NCBI GenBank assembly: GCA_938005675.1 | Contig: CALKXH010000120.1 | Coordinates: forward strand, 1 to 57,558 | Origin: an uncultured Anaerolineae bacterium | Lineage (GTDB): Bacteria; Chloroflexota; Anaerolineae; Aggregatilineales; UBA2796 | Reading direction: 5' to 3' | DNA length: 57,558 nt | Shown: positions 29,088 through 37,974 of the stretch, in pieces | Layout of the letters: every line of letters starts with the position of its first letter | How positions within the stretch are numbered: the first letter of the stretch is position 1 | Notes under the pieces: model-generated | Seen by the model: only the letters and a program-made list of their open reading frames with translations | Told to the model about the DNA's origin: nothing | Database searches by the model: none | Translations under genes and position numbers: made by a program

Positions 29088-30086
29088 ATGAATCTTGAGA
29101 GCCTCTATATGGGTTTGAAGCTGCGCTCGCCACTGGTGGCGTCTGCCTCGCCCTTGTCCGATAAACTCGATAACATCAAGCGCATGGAAGACGCTGGGGC
29201 GGGCGCCGTGGTGCTGTACTCGCTCTTCGAAGAGCAGATTCGGCGCGAGCGCGAGGCGCTGCACTATTACCTCCTGCACGGCACGGAGAGCTACGCTGAA
29301 GCGCTCACTTACTTCCCGGAGCCGGTCACTTATCACGCCAGCCCCGATCAGTACCTTGAGCTGATCCGCAAGGCGCGCGAGGCGGTCGATATCCCGATCA
29401 TCGCCAGCTTGAACGGCACAACGCTGGGCGGCTGGACGCGCTTCGCCCTCAATATGGCGCAGGCGGGCGCCCACGCTTTGGAGCTGAACGTCTACTACAT
29501 CCCGACCGACCCGTATCTGAGCGGCGCCGCCGTCGAGCAGACCTACCTCGATATCTTGGCAGCCGTCAAGAGCGCGGTGGATATCCCCGTCGCCATGAAG
29601 CTCAGCCCGTACTTCAGCAACATGGCGTACATGGCGCGCCGTCTGGATGAGGTCGGCGCCAACGCGCTCGTGCTGTTCAACCGCTTCTATCAGCCCGATA
29701 TCAACACCGAGACGCTCGAAGTGACGCCCAACGTCGTGCTGAGCTCGTCGGCTGAGCTGCGCTTGCCCCTGACGTGGATCGGCATCCTGTATGGGCGCAT
29801 ACAAGCGAGCTTGGCGCTCACCAGCGGCGTCCACACCGGCGAGGATGCCGTCAAAGCCATTTTGGCGGGCGCTAGCGCCGTGTGCATGACCTCAGCGCTC
29901 TTGCGCAACGGCATTGAGCATATCCGCACGGTTGAGAGCGGCTTGCGCGCGTGGATGACTCAGCACGAGTACGAGTCGGTGGCGCAGATGCGCGGCGCAG
30001 TCAGCCAGATGCACGCCGAAGACCCCTCCGCCTTTGAGCGCGTGCAGTACATGCGCGCCCTCTCCGAGTACAAACCGACCGTCTGA
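29088..30086 (+). CDS. Dihydroorotate dehydrogenase-like FMN protein
   Basis: 332-residue TIM-barrel flavoprotein of the PyrD/PreA superfamily: GLKLRSPLVASASPLSD at the start replaces the usual LKNPVMLASG, then VDIPIIASLNG, VDIPVAMKLSPYF with the catalytic-side Lys, and a C-terminal phosphate loop TSGVHTGEDAVKAILAGASAVCMTSALL. The catalytic Cys/Ser of true DHODs is not evident. In several bacteria a DHOD-like gene of this kind follows nifJ, so a role in electron handling beside PFOR is likelier than pyrimidine synthesis (inference). AAGGA precedes the ATG. Confidence 0.85.
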   Translation: MNLESLYMGLKLRSPLVASASPLSDKLDNIKRMEDAGAGAVVLYSLFEEQIRREREALHYYLLHGTESYAEALTYFPEPVTYHASPDQYLELIRKAREAVDIPIIASLNGTTLGGWTRFALNMAQAGAHALELNVYYIPTDPYLSGAAVEQTYLDILAAVKSAVDIPVAMKLSPYFSNMAYMARRLDEVGANALVLFNRFYQPDINTETLEVTPNVVLSSSAELRLPLTWIGILYGRIQASLALTSGVHTGEDAVKAILAGASAVCMTSALLRNGIEHIRTVESGLRAWMTQHEYESVAQMRGAVSQMHAEDPSAFERVQYMRALSEYKPTV

Positions 30087-30144
30087 CCCCTCTCTGCGAG
30101 ACGTTGCGCCAAAGGCGCGGCGTCTCGCGCTTTGCCCCGAACGC

Positions 30145-30152
30145 GCTATACT
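30145..30152 (+). promoter_or_regulatory. Candidate -10 (GC-TATACT) of the agmatinase gene
   Basis: GCTATACT ends 25 bp before the ATG at 30178, a suitable distance. The -35 region shows no TTGACA-like hexamer at normal spacing. Confidence 0.5.
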
Positions 30153-30177
30153 CAAAGCCGCATCAGAAAGGACTGCT

Positions 30178-31080
30178 ATGCCTGAATACCGTCCCGCAGG
30201 GCGCTTTTTGGGCTTGGATGAAGCTCACAGCGCGCCGAGCGCCGCCGCTTGGGTGCTGCCCATCGCCTATGAGATGACCACCAGCTACAGCGGCGGCACG
30301 AAAAACGGCGCCTTAGCCATCCTAGACGCCTCCGCCCAAGTGGAGCTGTACGACTCAGCCGTCGGCTGTGAGGCGGCTCTGCGCTACGGCGTCCACACCT
30401 TGCCGATCCTGCACCCGACCCTCGAGTCGCCCGCGGCTGCGATGGCGGACATCACCGCCGCCGTCAGCGCCCTGCCCATCGCCGAGAAGGTCTTGGTGAC
30501 GCTCGGCGGCGAACATGCCCTCACGCCCGCCGTTGTGCGCGCCCTCGCCGCGCACCATCCCGACCTGATCGTCGTCCAGATCGACGCCCACGCCGACCTG
30601 CGCGACTCCTTCGATGGCACGCCGCACTCACACGCTTGCGCCATGCGCCGCTGCCTAGACTACGCGCCTGTGATCGGTCTGGGCATTCGCTCGCTCTGCC
30701 AAGAGGAGGTCGACTTTGCGCGCAGCTCAGAGCGCGTGACGCTGATCGCGGCGGAGCAGATGCACACCGACTCGCAGCGGCGCTACCTCGATCAGCTGCG
30801 CGAGCGCCTCAAGGGACGCTCTATCTACCTGACTATCGATGTGGATGGGCTCGATCCGTCGGTCATCAGCGCCACAGGCACGCCTGAGCCGGGCGGACTG
30901 AGCTGGTACGACTGTTTGACGCTCATCGAGGCGATTTGCAGCAGCGGGCAGGTGATCGCCTTCGATTGCGTGGAACTCGCGCCCGCCTATGGCGCGCAGG
31001 CTTCGGCTTTCGCGGCGGCTAAGTTGGTCTACAAGACGCTCAATCAGGTCATGCGGGCGCGCGGCGCGCTGCCAAGATGA
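30178..31080 (+). CDS. speB: Agmatinase/arginase-family ureohydrolase
   Basis: Mn-dependent hydrolase, most likely agmatine to putrescine + urea. 300 residues from the ATG at 30178 (AAAGGA seven nt upstream). All dinuclear-metal ligands are present: His113 (LGGEH), Asp136, His138 and Asp140 (DAHADLR), Asp221 and Asp223 (TIDVDGLDPS); the substrate-loop SHACAMR follows. Short length and motif details favour agmatinase over arginase. No speA (arginine decarboxylase) lies nearby. Its location just upstream of a ligase pair that includes a glutathionylspermidine-synthase-like enzyme makes a polyamine link conceivable. Confidence 0.88.
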   Translation: MPEYRPAGRFLGLDEAHSAPSAAAWVLPIAYEMTTSYSGGTKNGALAILDASAQVELYDSAVGCEAALRYGVHTLPILHPTLESPAAAMADITAAVSALPIAEKVLVTLGGEHALTPAVVRALAAHHPDLIVVQIDAHADLRDSFDGTPHSHACAMRRCLDYAPVIGLGIRSLCQEEVDFARSSERVTLIAAEQMHTDSQRRYLDQLRERLKGRSIYLTIDVDGLDPSVISATGTPEPGGLSWYDCLTLIEAICSSGQVIAFDCVELAPAYGAQASAFAAAKLVYKTLNQVMRARGALPR

Positions 31081-31227
31081 GGACTTTGTGAAAATGCACA
31101 CATAATCGGCGACTCAGCGTAACTTGCGAGAGAATCGCGTGTTAGATGTTCTAGAAGTACTACAAAAGGACACGGCGCTAGCTGAGTGAACGGTCACGCG
31201 CCAAAGTATGAAAGGCACACAATCCGA

Positions 31228-32688
31228 ATGACTCTTCCGAAGATTATCCAAGGCGGCATGGGCGTCGCAATCTCAGATTGGAAGTTGGCGCGTGCAGTGG
31301 CGTTGCAAGGGCAGCTGGGCGTCGTCTCTGGCACGGGCATCGCCATCGTGCTGACGGCGCGGCTGCAAGAAGGCGATCCAAACGGCGATATGCGCCGCGC
31401 TATCGCGGCGTTCCCCTTTCAAGAGGCGGCGCAGCGCGTCCTGAGGCGCTACTTCGTCGAGGGCGGCATCCCGAAAGGGCAGCCCTATCGCCGTCCGCCG
31501 CTGTGGAGCATGACGCCCAGCCGCGAGCTGGAAGAGCTGACCGTCCTCGCCAATTTCGTCGAGGTCTACCTCGCCAAAGAGGGACACGCCAATCCCGTCG
31601 GCATCAACTTGCTGGAAAAAGTCCAAATGCCGACGATGGCGTCGCTCTACGGCGCGATGTTGGCGGGTGTGGATTACGTGCTGATGGGCGCGGGCATCCC
31701 GTTGCAGATCGGCGGCATCCTCGATAAGTTGGCCCAACACGAGCCGACTCAGTACCGCCTTGACGTGCTGAACGCCACTGAAGAGCATTATCTGCACTTC
31801 AATCCGCGCGCGCTCTTCCCCGAGGTCTCAGGCACGCTCAAACGCCCGAAGTTCTTGCCGATCATCTCGTCGTTGGTGCTGGCGCAGGCGCTGCTGAAGC
31901 GCAGCAGCGGGCGCATCGATGGCTTCGTGTTGGAGCTGCCAGTCGCCGGCGGACACAACGCCCCGCCGCGCGGTCAGATGCAGCTGAACGATAAGGGCGA
32001 GCCGATTTACACCGAAAAAGACGCCGTCGATCTGCAAAAATTGGCGGCGCTGGGCTTGCCTTTCTGGATTGGCGGCGGCTACGGCAACGCTGAGAAGCTG
32101 GTGGAGGCGCTCGCGCACGGCGCGGCGGGCATTCAGGTCGGCACTGCCTTCGCCTACTGCGATGAGTCGGGCATGGCGGCTGATATCAAACAACGCATCA
32201 TCCAAAAAGTGATCGAGGGCAACATCGAGGTGCTGACCAGCCCGGTCGTCTCGCCGACGGGCTTCCCCTTCAAGGTGGTGCAGTTAGAGGGCACGCTCTC
32301 GGAGCAGAGTCTGTACGAGGCGCGCAGACGCATCTGCGATATCGGCTATCTGCGCCACTTGTATGAGCAAGACGGCGAGATCGGCTTCCGTTGCCCCGCC
32401 GAGCCCGTCGATCACTACGTGCGCAAAGGCGGCGACCTTGAGGATACGGTCGGGCGGGTGTGCTTGTGCAACGCGCTCGGCTCGACGACGGGTTACATCC
32501 AGCACCGCCGCGATGGCTCGCACGAGCCTGCCATCGTCACCTCAGGCGATGATATCGTCAACATCACGCAATTTTTGCCCGAAGGCGCCACGCATTACAG
32601 CGCCGCCGACGTGATCGCCAAGTTGTTGAGCAAGTTGCCTATTCCGAGCGATGTACCTGAGCCTTCAGCACATCTCCAAGACCTTTAA
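31228..32688 (+). CDS. Nitronate monooxygenase-like FMN protein
   Basis: 486 residues from the ATG at 31228 (MTLPKIIQGGMGVAISDWKLA...); an earlier GTG is possible but the family begins at this QGGMG loop. It is a TIM-barrel flavoprotein of the 2-nitropropane-dioxygenase/PfaD-like superfamily: GINLLEKVQMP, VDYVLMGAGIP, ELPVAGGHNAPPRG (usual catalytic-His region), FWIGGGYGNAEKLVEALAHGAAGIQVGTAF (FMN phosphate site). Residues ~390-486 form an extra C-terminal part with a CPAEP and a CLCNALG segment, not found in short nitronate monooxygenases. The substrate is unknown. The 147-bp gap upstream shows no clear promoter. Confidence 0.82.
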   Translation: MTLPKIIQGGMGVAISDWKLARAVALQGQLGVVSGTGIAIVLTARLQEGDPNGDMRRAIAAFPFQEAAQRVLRRYFVEGGIPKGQPYRRPPLWSMTPSRELEELTVLANFVEVYLAKEGHANPVGINLLEKVQMPTMASLYGAMLAGVDYVLMGAGIPLQIGGILDKLAQHEPTQYRLDVLNATEEHYLHFNPRALFPEVSGTLKRPKFLPIISSLVLAQALLKRSSGRIDGFVLELPVAGGHNAPPRGQMQLNDKGEPIYTEKDAVDLQKLAALGLPFWIGGGYGNAEKLVEALAHGAAGIQVGTAFAYCDESGMAADIKQRIIQKVIEGNIEVLTSPVVSPTGFPFKVVQLEGTLSEQSLYEARRRICDIGYLRHLYEQDGEIGFRCPAEPVDHYVRKGGDLEDTVGRVCLCNALGSTTGYIQHRRDGSHEPAIVTSGDDIVNITQFLPEGATHYSAADVIAKLLSKLPIPSDVPEPSAHLQDL

Positions 32689-33388
32689 CGGCGAGCGCCC
32701 TGTGCAAGCCCTCGCTGATGTAAGCTTCAGCGTGGCGCAGGGCGAGTTCGTCAGCTTGATCGGGCAGAGCGGCAGCGGCAAAAGCACGCTCTGCAACCTG
32801 ATCGCCGGTTTGATCGTGCCTGATGCGGGCGAGATTCGGCTCAACGGCGCGCTGATCAATGGGCAGACCGGTCACGTGGGCTATATGCCTCAGCGCGATC
32901 TGCTGATGCCATGGCGCACCGTCTTGCAGAACGTGACGCTCGGCGCTGAGATCAGGCGGCTGCCGCTTGAGCAAGCCCGCGAACGCGCGCGCGCCCTCTT
33001 GCCGCTCTTCGGCTTGGAGGGCTTCGCCGACGCCTATCCGCGCCAGCTCTCCGGTGGGATGCGCCAGCGCGCCGCGCTGCTGCGCACCTTCCTGCTGGAG
33101 CGCCCGCTCTTGCTACTAGATGAGCCTTTTGGCGCTTTAGATGCCCTGACCCGCCGCGAGATGCAAAACTGGCTGCTGACGGTCTGGCTGCAGCTGCAGC
33201 CGACTGTGCTGTTCATCACCCACGATGTGCGCGAGGCGGCTCTGCTCTCAGATCGGGTGCTGGTGCTGAGCGCGCGACCGGGTCGCCTGATCGCCGACGT
33301 GCCGATCGGCTTGCCGCGCCCGCGCCGCGAGAGCGACGAGGCGTTCATCCGCCTGCAGACGGGACTGATCGAGTCGCTCGCCGCCTGA
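32651..33388 (+). CDS. ABC transporter ATP-binding protein (SsuB/TauB-like), no permease nearby
   Basis: 245-residue nucleotide-binding subunit of the nitrate/sulfonate/taurine (or HMP) importer family. Walker A GQSGSGKST near 38, Q-loop YMPQRD, signature LSGGMRQR near 138, Walker B LLLLDEPFGALD, H-loop FITHD. The family is normally encoded beside a permease and a periplasmic binding protein; neither is in this window. The start ATG lies 38 bp inside the preceding gene, in another frame, so translation is probably coupled. Confidence 0.9.
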   Translation: MYLSLQHISKTFNGERPVQALADVSFSVAQGEFVSLIGQSGSGKSTLCNLIAGLIVPDAGEIRLNGALINGQTGHVGYMPQRDLLMPWRTVLQNVTLGAEIRRLPLEQARERARALLPLFGLEGFADAYPRQLSGGMRQRAALLRTFLLERPLLLLDEPFGALDALTRREMQNWLLTVWLQLQPTVLFITHDVREAALLSDRVLVLSARPGRLIADVPIGLPRPRRESDEAFIRLQTGLIESLAA

Positions 33389-33410
33389 CTTGCGCTCATG
33401 CGCCTTTTTG

Positions 33411-33437
33411 AGACGTGCTATAATCATAAGCACGTCT
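33411..33437 (+). promoter_or_regulatory. Palindrome over the -10 box of the ATP-grasp operon
   Basis: AGACGTGCT (33411-33419), nine bases, AGCACGTCT (33429-33437): a perfect 9-9-9 inverted repeat. A consensus TATAAT (33419-33424, preceded by GC) lies in it, with the ATG 46 bp downstream. No T tract follows, so this is a candidate operator rather than a terminator. No good -35 is seen at 16-18 bp. Confidence 0.65.
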
Positions 33438-33470
33438 TATAAGGTCGCACTTCTTAGGAGAAATCTTTAC

Positions 33471-34412
33471 ATGGCAGAGCCGTTAAAAGTCGGGCTGATC
33501 GTTGGGCGCGAATGGTCGATGCCCCCGGCGCTGATCGAAGAGATTCGCAGCCGCAATGCGGGCGTGGTCGCGGAGTTCGTCAAGTTGGGCGGCACGCGCA
33601 TGAACGAGCCCGTGCCATACCGCGTGATCGTCGACCGCATCTCGCACGAAGTGCCATATTACCGCACCTACCTGAAGAACGCCGCCTTGCAAGGCGTCAA
33701 AGTGGTCAACGATCCCTTCATGTGGTCGGCGGACGATAAGTTCTTCGGCGCTTCGTTGGCGGTGCGCATGGGCGTCGCCTCGCCCAAGACGCTCGTCCTG
33801 CCCAATAAAGACTACGTGCCGGGCATCGTGCATGATGAGAGCCTGCGCAACCTGATGTATCCGTTGGATTGGGATTGGATTCTCAGCTACGTGGGCTTGC
33901 CCTGCGTCCTGAAAGATGCGCACGGCGGCGGCTGGAAAGATGTCTACGTCGTCCATAGCAAGGAAGAGCTGCTGGCGCGCTACAATCACAGCGGCACTCT
34001 GACCATGATCCTCCAAGAGTTCATTCAGTGGGATGAGTATGCGCGCTGCATGGTGCTGGGGCAGGAGCGCGTTCACGTCATGCGCTACGACCCGCGCACG
34101 CGCTATTACGCGCCCGAACACGGCTTCTCAACCGAGCTGTACACGCGCCTGCTCGAAGACTCGCTCAAGCTGTGCCGCGCGCTCGGCTATGATATGAACA
34201 CTTGCGAGTTCGCTATCAAAGATGGCGTGCCATACGCCATCGACTTCATGAACTGCGCGCCGGACATGGACATCTACTCGCTGGGCGAGGTCAATTTCCG
34301 TTGGTGCGTGCGGAACATGGCGGATATGTGCATCGCGCTCGCCAAAGGCGAGGGCATGACCGCCGACCGTTACGTCTGGCGCTCGCACGCCAAAGTCACG
34401 CGGAATGTTTAG
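33471..34412 (+). CDS. ATP-grasp ligase, RimK-like, substrate unknown
   Basis: 313 residues from the ATG at 33471 (AGGAGA nine nt upstream; the open frame extends further but into the promoter). A pre-ATP-grasp N-domain (KVGLIVGREWSMPPALI) is followed by an ATP-grasp fold: LPCVLKDAHGGGWKDVYVV (nucleotide Lys and Gly-rich loop), LQEFIQWDEYARCMV, and a C-terminal metal site IDFMNCAPDMD. Such enzymes join a carboxylate to an amine or thiol through an acyl-phosphate. It is 2 bp upstream of a second ATP-grasp gene, which suggests two sequential ligations on one small peptide or metabolite. The residues do not let me name the substrate. Confidence 0.8.
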   Translation: MAEPLKVGLIVGREWSMPPALIEEIRSRNAGVVAEFVKLGGTRMNEPVPYRVIVDRISHEVPYYRTYLKNAALQGVKVVNDPFMWSADDKFFGASLAVRMGVASPKTLVLPNKDYVPGIVHDESLRNLMYPLDWDWILSYVGLPCVLKDAHGGGWKDVYVVHSKEELLARYNHSGTLTMILQEFIQWDEYARCMVLGQERVHVMRYDPRTRYYAPEHGFSTELYTRLLEDSLKLCRALGYDMNTCEFAIKDGVPYAIDFMNCAPDMDIYSLGEVNFRWCVRNMADMCIALAKGEGMTADRYVWRSHAKVTRNV

Positions 34413-34414
34413 CC

Positions 34415-35773
34415 ATGCTGCGCGATGCCATCGCCTTCTACAACGATCTGCTCGACGATCAGAGCGCCGTTGAGGCACAGGCGACGCTGAACGAGCAGAT
34501 GCGCGCGCGGCGGCTATTCTTCGGCGAGCGCCCTATATGCAATGTGCTGCGTCCGCACTTTTACAAGCCTGAACAGTGGGACTTTCTGAAGCGTGAGACC
34601 GAGACTTTGCTGCGCGCCTTCGCCAAAGCGCACGAGGCGTGCCTCCGGCAGCCTGAGTTGCGCGCTCAGTTGGCGCTTGAGCCGTACGAAGAGGCGCTCT
34701 TCAGCCTTGAGATCGGCTACGAGGCGCCGTGGAACACCTCGCGCCTCGATTCCTTCTACGATCCCGACGCTGGGCGCCTGAAATTCGTCGAGTACAACGC
34801 CGAGACGCCCGCCGGCATGGGCTACGTCGACGAGATGGCGGAGGCGTTCCTCAGCCTTGAAGTCATGCGGCGCTTCCAGCAGCACTACACCGTCCGTAGC
34901 TTCACGCTCGTGCGCAGCCTGATCGCCACCCTGCTGGATGCCTACCGCCAATGGTCGGGCAAGGATCGCCCTGAGCGCCCGCAGATCGCCATCGCCGATT
35001 GGCAGGACGTCCAGACCCTCAACGAGCATCACATCATCCGCGATCACCTTGCCCAGGCGGGCTACAACGCCATTTTGTGCGATCCGCGCGCGATGGAGTT
35101 CCGCAATGGCGCGCTCTACGTCGGCGATTTCCGCGTGGACTTGATCTACAAGCGCGTGCTCGCCAGCGAGCTGATCGGGCGCATGGGAATCGATAATCCG
35201 ATTGTGCAAGCGCTCAAGGCGCGGGCGGTGTGCATGTGCAACGCCTTCAGCGCCAAGCTGATGGCGAAAAAGGCGAGCTTCGCCCTGCTGAGCGACGAAC
35301 AGAACGCCCACCTCTTCACGGCGGAGGAGCGCGCTGCCATCGAGGCGCACATCCCGTGGACGCGCCGAGTCAGCGAGCGCCACACCCATTTTCGCGGTCA
35401 GCCGATTGACCTCGTGCCGTTCATCGCCCAGAACAAGGCGTTCCTCGTCCTGAAGCCGAACGATGAGTACGGCGGCAAAGGCGTCACCATCGGCTGGGAG
35501 GCGAGCGACGAAGAATGGGCGGCGACGCTGCGCCAAGCTCTGCAGCAGCCCTACGTGGTGCAGGAGCGCGTCGAGGCGGCTTTTGAGGACTATCCGACTG
35601 TGATCGACGGCAAGTTGCACATCGCTCACCGCCTTGTGGATGCCGATCCCTACATCTATCACGGCAAGACGGTCAGCGGCGGCTTGACGCGCCTCTCGGC
35701 GGCGGCGCTGCTGAACGTGACAGCCGGCGCCGGCTCGATCACGCCGACTTTCATCGTGGAGAAGCGCGCCTAG
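34415..35773 (+). CDS. Circularly permuted/glutathionylspermidine-synthase-like ATP-grasp protein
   Basis: 452 residues from ATG 34415, two bp after the preceding stop; the open frame extends into the preceding gene, but those residues are an out-of-frame shadow. The segment FVEYNAETPAGMGYVDEM near residue 127 resembles the NAD/ETP loop of glutathionylspermidine synthetase and circularly permuted ATP-grasp families; FLVLKPNDEYGGKGVTIGW near 345 is the ATP-binding Lys and Gly-rich loop, then VVQERVEAAFEDYP and a final NVTAGAGSITPTFIVEKR. There is no amidase (CHAP) domain, unlike E. coli GspS. It should form an amide bond using ATP; substrates are unknown. Confidence 0.8.
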   Translation: MLRDAIAFYNDLLDDQSAVEAQATLNEQMRARRLFFGERPICNVLRPHFYKPEQWDFLKRETETLLRAFAKAHEACLRQPELRAQLALEPYEEALFSLEIGYEAPWNTSRLDSFYDPDAGRLKFVEYNAETPAGMGYVDEMAEAFLSLEVMRRFQQHYTVRSFTLVRSLIATLLDAYRQWSGKDRPERPQIAIADWQDVQTLNEHHIIRDHLAQAGYNAILCDPRAMEFRNGALYVGDFRVDLIYKRVLASELIGRMGIDNPIVQALKARAVCMCNAFSAKLMAKKASFALLSDEQNAHLFTAEERAAIEAHIPWTRRVSERHTHFRGQPIDLVPFIAQNKAFLVLKPNDEYGGKGVTIGWEASDEEWAATLRQALQQPYVVQERVEAAFEDYPTVIDGKLHIAHRLVDADPYIYHGKTVSGGLTRLSAAALLNVTAGAGSITPTFIVEKRA

Positions 35774-35777
35774 CGCG

Positions 35778-35806
35778 TTGGTTTTCGGGCGGAGGCGCGC
35801 TATACT
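35778..35806 (+). promoter_or_regulatory. Promoter of trpB
   Basis: TTGGTT (35778-35783), 17-bp spacer, TATACT (35801-35806, preceded by GC). The predicted start at about 35812 rules out a TTG at 35816 as a sensible start codon for the gene and supports the GTG at 35843. Confidence 0.6.
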
Positions 35807-35842
35807 GATGCGCGTTTGCCGCTCTTACTGAGGATTTTTACC

Positions 35843-37072
35843 GTGACTCTGCCTGAGACTCAGACTCTATCAGCCCATCCCCACGACCCGACGCCGCGCG
35901 GCTACTTCGGCAAATATGGCGGGCGCTTCGTGCCAGAGACGCTCATCCCCGCCCTTGATGAGCTGACCGCCGCCTACTACGCCCTGCGCGACGATCCCGC
36001 TTTCCGCGCCGAATTGGCCGACTTGGCGCGCACGTACGTTGGGCGCCCGACGCCGCTCAGTCACGCCCGCCGTCTGAGCGAGCAGCTGGGCGGCGCGCAA
36101 ATTTACCTCAAGCGCGAGGATTTGGCGCACAGCGGCGCGCACAAGATCAACAACGCGCTCGGTCAGGCGCTGCTCGCCAAGCGCATGGGCAAGCGCCGCA
36201 TCATCGCCGAGACCGGCGCCGGTCAGCACGGCGTCGCCACGGCAACCGTCTGCGCGCTGCTGGGCTTGGAGGCGATCATCTACATGGGCAGCGTGGATAT
36301 GGCGCGCCAGCAGCCCAACGTCTTTCGGATGCGCCTGCTGGGCGCTGAAGTCCGCGCGGTGGAGAGCGGCAGCCGCACCCTCAAAGACGCCATCAACGAG
36401 GCGATCCGCGATTGGGTCACCAACGTGCGCGAGACGTATTATCTGCTCGGCTCGGCGCTCGGACCGCACCCCTATCCGCTGATGGTACGCGAGTTTCAGT
36501 CGGTCATCGGCTACGAGGCGCGCCAACAGATGCTCGATCAGGTCGGCAAGCTGCCTGAGGCGGTCATAGCCTGCGTGGGCGGCGGCAGCAACGCCATCGG
36601 CATCTTCCACGCCTTCCGCGACGACCCCGACGTGCGGCTGATCGGCGTGGAGGCGGGCGGCATGGGCGTCGCCAGCGGCAAACACGCGGCGCGTTTCGCC
36701 GATCCGAACTTGGGCAAGCTCGGCGTGTTGCACGGCACGCGCTCCTATGTGCTGCAGGATGAGGACGGGCAGATCGCCGAGACGCACAGCATCAGCGCCG
36801 GCTTGGACTACGCCAGCATCGGTCCGGAACACAGCTATCTACGCGAGATCGGGCGCGCTGAGTACACCTTCGCCACCGATGAGCAGGCGCTCGAAGGTTT
36901 GCAGAGGCTCTGCCAGTATGAGGGCATCATCCCTGCCCTCGAATCGGCGCACGCCATCTACGAGGCGACGCGCCTTGCGCCGAGCCTGCCCAAGACGGCG
37001 GCGCTTCTGGTCAATGTGAGCGGTCGCGGCGATAAAGACCTCGATACCGTGATCAAGGCGTTGGGCAAGTGA
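35843..37072 (+). CDS. trpB: Tryptophan synthase beta chain
   Basis: PLP enzyme joining indole and serine to make tryptophan. I use the GTG at 35843 (409 residues) with GAGG nine nt upstream. Signature: [18 protein letters not shown] with the PLP Lys at 101, [19 protein letters not shown], and the phosphate loop [10 protein letters not shown]. It is the TrpB1-type sequence. trpA and the other trp genes are absent: trpB stands alone, joined by a 4-bp overlap to a methyltransferase gene, so it may either serve a dispersed pathway or salvage indole. Confidence 0.96.
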   Translation: MTLPETQTLSAHPHDPTPRGYFGKYGGRFVPETLIPALDELTAAYYALRDDPAFRAELADLARTYVGRPTPLSHARRLSEQLGGAQIYLKREDLAHSGAHKINNALGQALLAKRMGKRRIIAETGAGQHGVATATVCALLGLEAIIYMGSVDMARQQPNVFRMRLLGAEVRAVESGSRTLKDAINEAIRDWVTNVRETYYLLGSALGPHPYPLMVREFQSVIGYEARQQMLDQVGKLPEAVIACVGGGSNAIGIFHAFRDDPDVRLIGVEAGGMGVASGKHAARFADPNLGKLGVLHGTRSYVLQDEDGQIAETHSISAGLDYASIGPEHSYLREIGRAEYTFATDEQALEGLQRLCQYEGIIPALESAHAIYEATRLAPSLPKTAALLVNVSGRGDKDLDTVIKALGK

Positions 37073-37959
37073 GCGCGCAGCCGCCTGAGCAAGACTATCA
37101 AGCGCTGATCGCGGCTGAGGGCGCGGTCTGGGGCGCTGCGGCGCGCGACCTCGCCGCGAAGTGGCGCCCTGACTGGGCGGATATGCAGCGCACGCGCCAT
37201 TACGCGGTCGTGGATGGACGGCACATCAGGCAGCTTTTAGCGCTGGTGCAGCTCGGATGGCGCGTGCTGGAGATCGGCTGCTCGTCGGGCTGCATCTCGC
37301 TAGAGATGGCGCGACGCGGCGCCCATGTAGAGGGCATAGACGTTTCCGCTGAGGCGATCAGCATCGCGCAAGCCTATGCGGCTGAACATCCACCGCGCGG
37401 CAGCCTTGTCTATCGCCTCGCAGATATCAACCGCGACCCGCTGCCAGAGTCCCACTACGATTTGATCGTAGCACTGGGCGTTTTGCATCATCTGATCGAT
37501 GTGCGCGCTGCTTTGGAGCGCATACGCGCAGCGCTCAAGCCGAACGGTTTACTATACGTGAGTGACTTCCTGGAAACACCGACCGTCAACGCACTCATCG
37601 TTGGCGCTTTCACATTGCTGCTGCCTGCTGAGTTAAGCTATCGTGATAAAATTCGCCACCTATTACGCCTGCGCACGCGCGCTGTAGAGCGCATGAAGGC
37701 GAGTATGGAGACACGCGGCTTCAGCCCCTTTGAAGGCAGTGGCAGACATCAGGATTCGCTGCAAGCCGTCCGTGGTCTCTTCCATGTGGAGTGGGTACAC
37801 ATTCATAACGCCTTTGTGCGCCCCGTGACCGCAAATTTAGCGATGCCCGAGCGATTGGCGGTGCTGATCGGGCAATTGCTGTCGCCCTTTGATGAGTTGG
37901 CGGTGCGGCTGCGCCTGCTGCAAGGCTTGAGCTACAAGTTGATCGCCCGCCGCGCCTGA
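37069..37959 (+). CDS. SAM-dependent class I methyltransferase
   Basis: 296 residues starting with GTG that overlaps the trpB stop (GTGA). Motif [17 protein letters not shown] near 66, acidic loop [11 protein letters not shown], motif [21 protein letters not shown] and [11 protein letters not shown] are typical of the Methyltransf_11/25 group. After residue ~180 a hydrophobic helix ([15 protein letters not shown]) and a basic helical tail suggest a lipid or sugar-lipid substrate. From about 37560 onward base composition is slightly less GC-rich. Confidence 0.88.
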   Translation: MSAQPPEQDYQALIAAEGAVWGAAARDLAAKWRPDWADMQRTRHYAVVDGRHIRQLLALVQLGWRVLEIGCSSGCISLEMARRGAHVEGIDVSAEAISIAQAYAAEHPPRGSLVYRLADINRDPLPESHYDLIVALGVLHHLIDVRAALERIRAALKPNGLLYVSDFLETPTVNALIVGAFTLLLPAELSYRDKIRHLLRLRTRAVERMKASMETRGFSPFEGSGRHQDSLQAVRGLFHVEWVHIHNAFVRPVTANLAMPERLAVLIGQLLSPFDELAVRLRLLQGLSYKLIARRA

Positions 37960-37974
37960 GTCTGCTTTTTGAGT

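Noticed and set aside
33401-33437. Intrinsic terminator for the ABC ATPase gene.
   Set aside because: The hairpin is strong but the T run lies upstream of the stem on the plus strand and no T tract follows on either strand; a TATAAT within it favours an operator.
34202-34414. N-terminal extension of the second ATP-grasp gene into the first.
   Set aside because: The extra 71 residues are out-of-frame translation of the first ATP-grasp gene; ATG 34415 follows its stop by two bases.
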